Shown here piece after piece: positions 6,855 through 12,551 of a DNA stretch of 12,551 bases. The position numbers and the translations under genes were made by a program. The notes beneath the pieces are model-generated. The model ran no database searches. It saw nothing but the letters and a program-made list of their open reading frames with translations, and had not been told where the DNA came from. Origin of the DNA: JABDPF01 sp036351575 (GTDB lineage: Bacteria > Pseudomonadota > Gammaproteobacteria > Xanthomonadales > SZUA-36); the NCBI GenBank assembly GCA_036351575.1, contig JAZBPJ010000062.1, forward strand, positions 1 through 12,551, in the 5' to 3' direction. Positions within the stretch are counted from its first letter, which is position 1. Each line of letters starts with the position of its first letter.

Positions 6855-7259
6855 CTAATCCCAGCAGACAGCCGGGGTTTTCTGGCCCGCCTGGTTCAGC
6901 GTCAGCGTGGTGCAGCTGGTGCCGTCCCGGGCCTTGTCTTTCGCCTGGTCGCCCTGGGCCACCGCCTGCAGCGTGTAGGTCGTTGCATTGGGCGTGCCGC
7001 TGGTGGAGAGGTTGTAATGCTGGAGGTTCGGGGCGGCGATGTCGCTTGTCGAGGCATACGACGTGTGATTGGCGCGCCAGATTTCCTGGTTCACCGACCA
7101 GTTCATCAGGGCCTGCTGGGCGTCGCCGCGCTTGCTCTTGCGCACGTAATTGACGTACGAGGGGTAAGCCAGCGCCAGTATGATGGCGACGATGGTCAGT
7201 GCGATCATCAACTCGATGATGGTGAATCCCTTGCTTCTAAAACGTCCGTTTTCGTCCAT
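6855..7259 (-). CDS. pilE: Type IV pilin, PilE-type
   Basis: 134 residues from ATG at 7259, with GGAAGG about eight bases upstream; nine further in-frame codons upstream are not needed. A short charged leader ends at the prepilin peptidase site SKG/FTIIELMIALTIVAII: cleavage after G11, mature Phe +1, and Glu at +5 (E16), which neutralises the N-terminus during assembly. The alpha-1 helix continues to about residue 60, a small beta domain follows, and C116 and C132 near the end form the classic D-loop disulfide pair. The C-terminal CWD ending is common in PilE-type minor pilins. It could be the major pilin, but the short length and place beside minor-pilin genes favour PilE. It is divergent from fimT. 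Confidence 0.9.
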   Translation of the reverse strand: MDENGRFRSKGFTIIELMIALTIVAIILALAYPSYVNYVRKSKRGDAQQALMNWSVNQEIWRANHTSYASTSDIAAPNLQHYNLSTSGTPNATTYTLQAVAQGDQAKDKARDGTSCTTLTLNQAGQKTPAVCWD

Positions 7260-7274
7260 GGTCACGACCTTCCG

Positions 7275-7326
7275 TTTCAATACCAACGGGTTCTAATCAT
7301 ATGCCCTTGAGCATTTCAATACCAAC
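7275..7326. repeat. 13-bp direct repeat flanking the pilE promoter
   Basis: TTTCAATACCAAC occurs at 7275-7287 and again, unchanged, at 7314-7326, with starts 39 bases apart. Read on the minus strand, the copy nearer fimT contains the candidate pilE -35 box, and the other covers roughly +2 to +14. Two identical copies around a promoter suggest binding sites for a regulator. A small local duplication is the alternative. Confidence 0.5.
7296..7325 (-). promoter_or_regulatory. Candidate sigma-70 promoter of pilE (and mltF)
   Basis: Minus-strand TTGGTA (7325-7320, four of six matches) and TATGAT (7301-7296, five of six) are separated by 18 bases. Transcription would start near 7289, about 30 bases before the pilE ATG. 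The -35 box lies inside the direct repeat. Confidence 0.35.
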
Positions 7327-7393
7327 AAGCGGCATTCTTCCGATAAACGGTAGTTTGAACGGTCCTGAATGGTAGACACGCTGCGGCAGCTTC

Positions 7394-7433
7394 TGACAAT
7401 TTCTGTCACAATAATGCTGTCTCAGGACGAGAC
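7394..7433. promoter_or_regulatory. Two inverted repeats upstream of fimT, possible regulator sites
   Basis: TGACA-atttc-TGTCA (7394-7408) and GTCTC-aggac-GAGAC (7419-7433) each have perfect five-base arms around a five-base spacer, with centres 25 bases apart. CTGTC appears at 7403-7407 and 7417-7421. Similar C/G-TGTC half-sites are described for PilR on the Pseudomonas pilA promoter, but five bases is too little for a confident match. They lie 30-69 bases before the fimT start. Confidence 0.35.
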
Positions 7434-7462
7434 TGGACTCAAAATTTACCAAGGACGGTAAT

Positions 7463-8134
7463 ATGACTGGAAAATCTTCGGGCGTTCGCCCCGGCTACCT
7501 GTTTCAAGCAAAAGGCTTCTCACTTATCGAGGTCATGATGTCGATCGTGCTCGTGGCGATCGGCACCGCGCTGGCGATACCTTCCTACCAGGACCAGGTC
7601 GAGAAAAGACAGCTGACGAACGGCGCAGAGCAGTTGGCTGCCTTCGTCAACTCGGTCCAGGGCCAGGCCATGAGGTCCAACGAGCAGGTCACGATTTCCT
7701 ACTCGTTCACGGACAGCAACAACTGGTGTTTCGGGGCCGTCGAAGGCGCGGATGCATGCGACTGCACGGTTAGCGGCGCGAACGACGAAGGTTTTTGCGC
7801 GATCGACGCCACGGCGTTCCGCATGGACGATGACATCGCCCCGGGCCGCGGCCTCATCAGCCAGGTCACCGGTGACGGCGCGTTCACGATCGATCCCGTG
7901 CGCGGGATCCTGGACGACACGGTGGAAGTCAGCCTGCAATCGCGAACGGCCGAATTCCGCCTGAGCCTAAACATCAACAACTCCGGGCGCATCACCCTGT
8001 GCAGCAACGGCGCTGAGTATTCCGTGCCGGGTTACGAGCTGTGCCCGGTCGAAGTGATAGAGTTTCCTGTCGACGGGCCACCTGTCATCGAAGATCCGGT
8101 CGAGGGTTACCCGATCGTGGAGGTGGGATCATGA
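7463..8134 (+). CDS. fimT: Minor pseudopilin, FimT/GspH-type
   Basis: 223 residues, ATG start with AAGGA seven bases upstream. The leader ends at prepilin site AKG/FSLIEVMMSIVLVAIG: cleavage after G18, Phe +1, and Glu +5 (E23). The alpha-1 helix runs into IPSYQDQVEKRQLTNGAEQLAAFVNSVQGQAMRSNEQVTI (39-78), the pattern of the GspH/FimT family, whose members help start pilus assembly and sit at the tip. Six cysteines (89, 99, 101, 112, 180, 194) suggest disulfides. The last 29 residues are Pro/Val/Glu-rich (repeats of the type PVDG, PVIEDPVEG), acidic and probably disordered; this tail is not typical. Some FimT proteins bind DNA through a basic C-terminus, and this acidic tail argues against that. 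It is first in the operon, and its stop overlaps pilW as ATGA. Confidence 0.87.
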   Translation: MTGKSSGVRPGYLFQAKGFSLIEVMMSIVLVAIGTALAIPSYQDQVEKRQLTNGAEQLAAFVNSVQGQAMRSNEQVTISYSFTDSNNWCFGAVEGADACDCTVSGANDEGFCAIDATAFRMDDDIAPGRGLISQVTGDGAFTIDPVRGILDDTVEVSLQSRTAEFRLSLNINNSGRITLCSNGAEYSVPGYELCPVEVIEFPVDGPPVIEDPVEGYPIVEVGS

Positions 8135-8817
8135 AAGCCCTTCGCATCCGCAGGCAAAGCGGCGCGACCCTGATGGAAGTGCTGATCGCGATGACGATCA
8201 GCCTGGTGGCGACCGCGGCGATGGTCGCGATGATGTCCAATTCGCTGGGCACCACGGCCCGCATCATTCACATGACCAAGCTGACCGACGACATGCGCGT
8301 GGCCCTGCAGATGATGGGGCGCGACGTGCGCCGCAGCAGTTACAACGTCGGCTCGATGTACTGCTACGCCAACGAGGACTGCGGTTCGGACGCCAGCGGC
8401 GTGACGCTGGCCGGGGACGTCAATATCAACGATGCGGGAACCTGCTTTACCTTCCTGCTCGATCGCGGCTGGGACCGCAACTCCACCAACGACGGTGCCG
8501 GCGGGTTCCGCCGCGTGACGATTAACGGCGTGGGTGTGCTGGAAATGTGGACCGGCGACAGCGCACCGGACTGCAGCGACGCGGCAGGCGCGGCCGGCTG
8601 GGTCGAAATCACGGACCCGGAAAACATGGACATCACGACATTCGCCGTGGACGACAGCCTGTCTTACACCCGGACCATCCTGGACGACGGCTCCAACACC
8701 ATCCAGCAGAAAGTCCGCAAGATCCGCATGAACATGGCCGGCCGACTGGTGATGGACAACTCGATCACGCGCACGCTCGAAGACATTGTCGACGTGCGCA
8801 ACGACCTGCTGCTCTGA
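8131..8817 (+). CDS. pilW: Minor pilin, PilW-type
   Basis: 228 residues from ATG at 8131, overlapping the fimT stop by four bases, with a strong GGAGGTGG ribosome site just upstream. Prepilin leader MKALRIRRQSG is followed by ATLMEVLIAMTISLVATAAMVAMM: cleavage after G11 and Glu at +5 (E16), with Ala instead of Phe at +1. The segment MRVALQMMGRDVRRSSYN (55-72) matches the PilW/GspJ pattern in which a helix with a conserved RD pair follows alpha-1. The remainder is a beta-rich periplasmic domain with four cysteines (78, 84, 105, 148). PilW is a minor pilin of the tip complex that primes pilus assembly. Assignment to PilW rather than another GspJ-type minor pilin rests on this motif and its order before PilX. 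Confidence 0.82.
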   Translation: MKALRIRRQSGATLMEVLIAMTISLVATAAMVAMMSNSLGTTARIIHMTKLTDDMRVALQMMGRDVRRSSYNVGSMYCYANEDCGSDASGVTLAGDVNINDAGTCFTFLLDRGWDRNSTNDGAGGFRRVTINGVGVLEMWTGDSAPDCSDAAGAAGWVEITDPENMDITTFAVDDSLSYTRTILDDGSNTIQQKVRKIRMNMAGRLVMDNSITRTLEDIVDVRNDLLL

Positions 8818-8854
8818 AGCGGCGCGTCACGTTTTCAAGGGACGGGCAAACCCG

Positions 8855-10360
8855 ATGACAAACGGTGTAAAACAGATGAACAAGGCTAACCGCTACCAGT
8901 CAGGCATCGTGACGACCTTCACCGGCGTCATGATCCTGGTCCTGCTGACCCTGATGATGTTTTTCGCCATCCGGGTCGGCGTATTCGAACAGCGGGTTTC
9001 CGCCAACGAGATGCGCCAGAAAGAGGCGTTCCACGCGGCCGAGGCCGGCATCAACCACGCCAAGGAATTCATCCTGGCGAACGGTGCGCTGGTGGCTTCC
9101 GACGTCGTCGACCTGCTGCCGAACGGCGAGGACGGCTGGCTGGCCGCCACGGCTGAAGGGCGCTGGGAGAGTTGCGCGACCTGGGCCTCGGCCAACAGTG
9201 TCAACCTGCAGACGGACCGCGGCTCGCACCCCTGTTTCGGCATGGCGGACCGAACCCAGCGCTCGGATTCCTATTTTTACAGTTTCAACAACTCCACCGC
9301 GCTGCCGCTGAATACGAACAGCTTTTTTGCCGATTCAACAGAGCAGGTGACGGTTGAGGCGCTGCTGTGCGTGATGGACGTGGTCACCGGCGACGACGTG
9401 CCGGTGAAAGGCTGCGTCGGCCCCGGCGATACGCCCACCGGTATCGGTGACGGCACCTTTTTCATGGTCACGATCCTGGCGCGCGGCGAGGCCGATTGCA
9501 CGGGCGGGGCCTGCACCGCGGAATCGATGGTCAGCGAACAGGTATCGAATTTCGGCGCCACCGCGGGCGGCAATTCACCGAACGTACCGCTGTCGACACG
9601 CAGCACCTTTCCGCCGTCCGGCACAGCCGAAGTCGTGCCCAATCCGAACGCGGGCGGGCAGGGCGTGCCGATCTCGGTATGGATGAACGCCAATAGTTCT
9701 TGTTCAAACTATGCCGCTATCGATCCGGCCAGCGGATCCTGGGCGACCTGCGAGTACCACGAATGGTACGAGACCGACGACATTCCCGACAACGTCGTTT
9801 GCCCGGGCAACTGTTCCTGCGACAAGATCGAATCGATCAGTTACACGCACAGCACGGACGACACGCTGGGCATCGACCTGGTCCAGGACGACAACTTCCC
9901 TTGCGACCTGTTCCAGTTTTACTTCGGCGTGCCGCGTACCAGTTACCCGATCATCAAGGGTTTCGCCAAGGTGATCGACGATTGCTCGACGCTCGGGCCC
10001 AACTCCTTCGGCATGTACTGGGTATCGGGCAGCGAGTGCAGCATCAACGCGAACACCAACGTCGGTTCACCCGGCGCACCGGTGATGCTGATTTCCGCCG
10101 CCACGGTGACCCGGCTGAACGGCGGCGCCAATATCTTCGGCACACTTTTCGTGACCGACGTGGAAGACAGCAATGCTGAATTGCAGGTCAACGGTACGGC
10201 CGCGGTTTACGGCGCGGCCATCGTCGACGGCACGCTGGGCAGCTACAACGGCACCTTCCAGGTGGTCTGGAACGAGAATATCGCCAGCAAGTCCGGCGCC
10301 GGCGGCGGGCTCGGCTCCGTCCTGGGCGGCTGGTCCGACTTCCATCGCGACTGGGAATAA
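8855..10360 (+). CDS. pilX: Enlarged PilX-type minor pilin with cysteine-rich C-terminal extension
   Basis: 501 residues from ATG at 8855 (AAGGGA 11 bases before); a second ATG at 8876 would give a 10-residue leader and is equally possible. The N-terminus is PilX-like: cleavage after G17 in YQSG/IVTTFTGVMILVLLTLMMF, then FEQRVSANEMRQKEAFHAAEAGINHAKEFI (44-73), the AAEAG signature of the PilX/GspK group. Position +5 is Phe, not Glu, as is usual for these tip subunits. Typical PilX is below about 200 residues, so 300 or more are extra. The extension holds most of 14 cysteines (including CPGNCSC at 316-322). It ends in a glycine/alanine-rich beta region (about 405-475: TRLNGGANIFGTLFVTD, VNGTAAVYGAAIVDGTLGSYNGTF) with a repetitive, beta-helix-like look. 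The gene is followed 10 bases later by the PilV-like gene. Family call is good; extension function unknown. Confidence 0.83.
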   Translation: MTNGVKQMNKANRYQSGIVTTFTGVMILVLLTLMMFFAIRVGVFEQRVSANEMRQKEAFHAAEAGINHAKEFILANGALVASDVVDLLPNGEDGWLAATAEGRWESCATWASANSVNLQTDRGSHPCFGMADRTQRSDSYFYSFNNSTALPLNTNSFFADSTEQVTVEALLCVMDVVTGDDVPVKGCVGPGDTPTGIGDGTFFMVTILARGEADCTGGACTAESMVSEQVSNFGATAGGNSPNVPLSTRSTFPPSGTAEVVPNPNAGGQGVPISVWMNANSSCSNYAAIDPASGSWATCEYHEWYETDDIPDNVVCPGNCSCDKIESISYTHSTDDTLGIDLVQDDNFPCDLFQFYFGVPRTSYPIIKGFAKVIDDCSTLGPNSFGMYWVSGSECSINANTNVGSPGAPVMLISAATVTRLNGGANIFGTLFVTDVEDSNAELQVNGTAAVYGAAIVDGTLGSYNGTFQVVWNENIASKSGAGGGLGSVLGGWSDFHRDWE

Positions 10361-10370
10361 GGAAAGCACG

Positions 10371-12518
10371 ATGATGAAATTGAACGGGAAGGAATTCGCA
10401 CACCGCGGCTACACGCTGGTCGAGGTGCTGGTCGGCATCCTGATTTTCGCGGTGGGCATGATGGCCCTGGCGCAGCTGCAGGGCAACCTCGCGAGGAGCA
10501 GCGGCGACGCCAACGCGCGCACCGTGGCGGCGAACGTGGCGCAGGAGATGATCGAGAGCGTGCGCCGCTTCAGCGTCGTGGAATCGGACGGCAGCGCTCA
10601 CGCGTTCAACGATATCGTCGACAGCAGTACCACGGTAAGCCGCGGCGGCTATACCTACACCGTGACGACCGAGGTGACGGATTATTATTACAACCCGGCG
10701 GACAAGACCTTCTCGACAACCCAACCAACCGGCCAGGTCAACGCGGATTTCAAACAGGTCGAACTGACCGTCAGCTGGGATACCAGTCCGCAGCAATTCA
10801 ATATCGACGACACGCAGACGACGACCGGCGGCAGCGGCAGCATCACGCTGGTCGACGTTTTTTCCTCCATCACCTCGCCCTCGGGCGGCAAGGTGGTGCT
10901 CGGCGCGACCTACGATTCTTTTTACACCCCGCCGGTGGACTACAACCCGGGCCAGCGGCCGGACATCATCTCCATCAACCTTGGCAACAGCCGGTTCAAG
11001 GAGTCCACGACACCGCTGCCCGACGTGATCCGGGCCGACGAACTGGTAGAAACCGATTTCGACATCGTGACCTACACCAACCCGAACAACGGCAACGCCC
11101 AGTACCTGCGCCGCGAGGACATGAAGGTCGTGAGCTGCGAATGCACGCTGCAGGCGCCGAACGCCAATAACCAGGGCCGCAGGCCGTCCGTCTGGGACGG
11201 CGCGGAATACAGCGAGCCGGACCAGGTGACCAAGCCTTACGGCGTCAGCGCCAACAATCAGCAGAGCGCTTTCTGTGACCTCTGCTGCCGCGATCACCAC
11301 GACGGCGGCACCGCCACGAACGACCAGGCGGACGACCCCGGCCGCTCGAAATTCGGTCCGTTCCTGCCGTCCTCGGCGTACCACAGCAGCGGTACCTTCG
11401 CCGGCGACCACAAGCACTACAACCGCGACCGCAACGGCAACCTGGTGCTGGCCGCTTCCGCGGGGGATACCTACGTCGAGGCCTGCCGCCTGGTGCGCAA
11501 GGACGGCTTCTTCCGGGTCGCGCAGGACATGCGCCAGGAAGGGCTCGACGCCTTTCCCGCCAATTACCTGGATGACGTCGAGGAAGTCAACCAGTACTCG
11601 ACCTACATCACGTCGGCCGTGTCGGCCTACGAACGCGCCATGGGCACCAGTGCGCAATACGAACTCAGCCCGCCGTCGCTGATGCAGCCCACGGACATGG
11701 ATCCGGCGATCGTGTTTCCGGCCAGCACTCAGGACAACCCGACGGTGATGACCTTTATCGGTGACAACGACCGCCAGCAGCTGCGTTCGCGCGGAATCTA
11801 TATCGATTACATGAGCGACGACCTGCGCACCAGGATCAATTGCCTGGACGCGGGCGGCAGCGGCGAAGACTGCGACGTGCCCCAGGTGAGTTCCGCGCTC
11901 GAGATCATTCCGTTTTACGAGGTGCAGCTGACCTGGCTTTCGCGCTGGAACGAGACGCCCAACAATTACCCGATCGACGTCAGCAACGAGGCGATTTCGG
12001 ATCAGAACAGCCACAGCCGCGGCCTGGCCGAGCTGACCAGCGGGCTTGGCCGTTCGACCATCCAATCCGAGGTGCACAGCGGCAACCTGGGCCTGACCGG
12101 CACAGACCCGATCGATCCTTACTACCTGTCCGACCTGGAGCAGTATGACCTGCACGCGGTGGCCATCGAGCTAGGTACACCGCCGCCGAGCGACGGCATC
12201 AACGTCTCCGGCTCGATCACCTCGTCGGTGGGCGGGGTCAAGGCCGCCGACGTGGAAATCGAGGCCACTGGAGCCATCTGCGATCGAACCAGTCTCGGCT
12301 TCGAGTGCGTGGTCATCCCCGATTACAACAATCCGAAGATCAAGGTTTACAACTACTTCAAGCGCGGCAAGGTCCTGCTGGCCTGCAGCAACGAACTGGC
12401 AGTGCAGGGCGAGGAGCATAGTGGCGACAATCCGGATCAGAACTGGACCGTGTTCTACCTGCCCGAAGAGGTTCCGTCCACCACCGCGAACATCGTGATT
12501 CGCGAGGACAGCTGCTGA
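10371..12518 (+). CDS. pilV: Very large PilV-type minor pilin with Cys/His-rich extension
   Basis: 715 residues. Tandem ATGs occur at 10371 and 10374; AGGAAAG is 4 bases before the first and 7 before the second, so either may be used. The N-terminus is a clear PilV/GspI-type prepilin: HRG/YTLVEVLVGILIFAVGMMALAQLQGNLARSSGDANARTVAANVAQEMIESVR, with cleavage after G13, Glu +5 (E18), and the LAQLQ and A..A.E..E patterns of PilV. Usual PilV is under about 200 residues. About 500 extra residues follow, with 12 cysteines. Notable are CEC (256-258), CDLCCRDHHDGG (302-313) and DHKH (346-349), a cluster suited to metal binding or disulfides. The last 110 residues (from about 607, VSGSITSSVGG) look like a small beta-sandwich ending in Cys. 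It is probably secreted to the pilus tip. Last gene seen in the operon; a pilY1 may follow outside. Confidence 0.78.
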   Translation: MMKLNGKEFAHRGYTLVEVLVGILIFAVGMMALAQLQGNLARSSGDANARTVAANVAQEMIESVRRFSVVESDGSAHAFNDIVDSSTTVSRGGYTYTVTTEVTDYYYNPADKTFSTTQPTGQVNADFKQVELTVSWDTSPQQFNIDDTQTTTGGSGSITLVDVFSSITSPSGGKVVLGATYDSFYTPPVDYNPGQRPDIISINLGNSRFKESTTPLPDVIRADELVETDFDIVTYTNPNNGNAQYLRREDMKVVSCECTLQAPNANNQGRRPSVWDGAEYSEPDQVTKPYGVSANNQQSAFCDLCCRDHHDGGTATNDQADDPGRSKFGPFLPSSAYHSSGTFAGDHKHYNRDRNGNLVLAASAGDTYVEACRLVRKDGFFRVAQDMRQEGLDAFPANYLDDVEEVNQYSTYITSAVSAYERAMGTSAQYELSPPSLMQPTDMDPAIVFPASTQDNPTVMTFIGDNDRQQLRSRGIYIDYMSDDLRTRINCLDAGGSGEDCDVPQVSSALEIIPFYEVQLTWLSRWNETPNNYPIDVSNEAISDQNSHSRGLAELTSGLGRSTIQSEVHSGNLGLTGTDPIDPYYLSDLEQYDLHAVAIELGTPPPSDGINVSGSITSSVGGVKAADVEIEATGAICDRTSLGFECVVIPDYNNPKIKVYNYFKRGKVLLACSNELAVQGEEHSGDNPDQNWTVFYLPEEVPSTTANIVIREDSC

Positions 12519-12527
12519 ATCTCCCCC

Positions 12528-12539
12528 GAAGCGCGCTTC
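12528..12539. repeat. Short perfect palindrome after the PilV-like gene
   Basis: GAAGCGCGCTTC is a 12-base palindrome starting nine bases after the stop codon. It has no following T-run in the 12 remaining bases, and as RNA would form only a four-base-pair stem. A terminator cannot be claimed because the sequence ends here. Confidence 0.25.
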
Positions 12540-12551
12540 AGTCTCTCCTAC

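Noticed and set aside
7280..7330. A sigma-54 promoter for pilE, as found for pilA in Pseudomonas
   Set aside because: The best GG...GC pair on the minus strand has nine bases between instead of ten and lacks the rest of the consensus.
11270..11310. A c-type haem attachment site in the PilV-like protein
   Set aside because: The motif is CDLCC followed by Arg, not CxxCH. Histidines come three and four residues later, so haem attachment by the standard route is unlikely.
10188..12155. A 655-codon open frame on the minus strand opposite the PilV-like gene
   Set aside because: The sense strand has a ribosome site, a prepilin leader and operon context. The antisense product is Val/Arg/Ala-rich low complexity with no start context.
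1..12551. A CRISPR array, transposon, prophage or other mobile system
   Set aside because: No regularly spaced repeats, transposase or integrase motifs, or terminal inverted repeats were seen. Gene content and composition look like ordinary chromosome.

Overview
The window is GC-rich, densely coded chromosomal DNA from a gammaproteobacterium. The main evidence is the block mltD - gloB - yafS-like methyltransferase - rnhA - dnaQ, a gene neighbourhood also found in Escherichia coli and many relatives. A type IV pilus minor-pilin cluster beside it suggests a free-living, Pseudomonas/Xanthomonas/Chromatiales-like lineage rather than an enteric one. The genus cannot be fixed from the sequence. No insertion sequence, phage gene, CRISPR array, tRNA or rRNA is visible.

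Layout. (1) Positions 1-225: the possible last 23 codons of a plus-strand gene, then a gap with a weak, possibly bidirectional terminator hairpin. (2) 226-2621, minus strand: mltD (lipoprotein lytic transglycosylase with three LysM repeats) followed by an M23 peptidase, with the two genes almost touching. (3) 2714-3484, minus strand: gloB (glyoxalase II). (4) 3578-5395, plus strand: a compact operon of the yafS-like gene, rnhA (RNase HI) and dnaQ (DNA polymerase III epsilon). (5) 5411-7259, minus strand: a PilE-type pilin followed by mltF (lytic transglycosylase F), convergent with dnaQ. (6) 7463-12518, plus strand: a minor-pilin operon read as fimT - pilW - pilX - pilV, divergent from pilE across a 203-bp regulatory region. 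The sequence ends 33 bases after the last gene, so a following pilY1 could be out of view.

Themes. Three genes act on the cell wall (the M23 peptidase, MltD and MltF), and one of them shares a strand and probably a transcript with a pilin. The five prepilins all have a Gly type III prepilin cleavage site and a hydrophobic alpha-1 helix. The most unusual part is the minor-pilin operon. Its PilX-like protein is 501 residues and its PilV-like protein 715 residues, several times the usual size, and both carry cysteine-rich extensions. The PilV-like protein also has a Cys/His cluster that could bind metal. These may be large, disulfide-stabilised domains displayed at a pilus tip, possibly doing part of what PilY1 does elsewhere. 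That last step is inference.

Four genes (the M23 peptidase, mltD, the yafS-like gene and dnaQ) appear to start with TTG.
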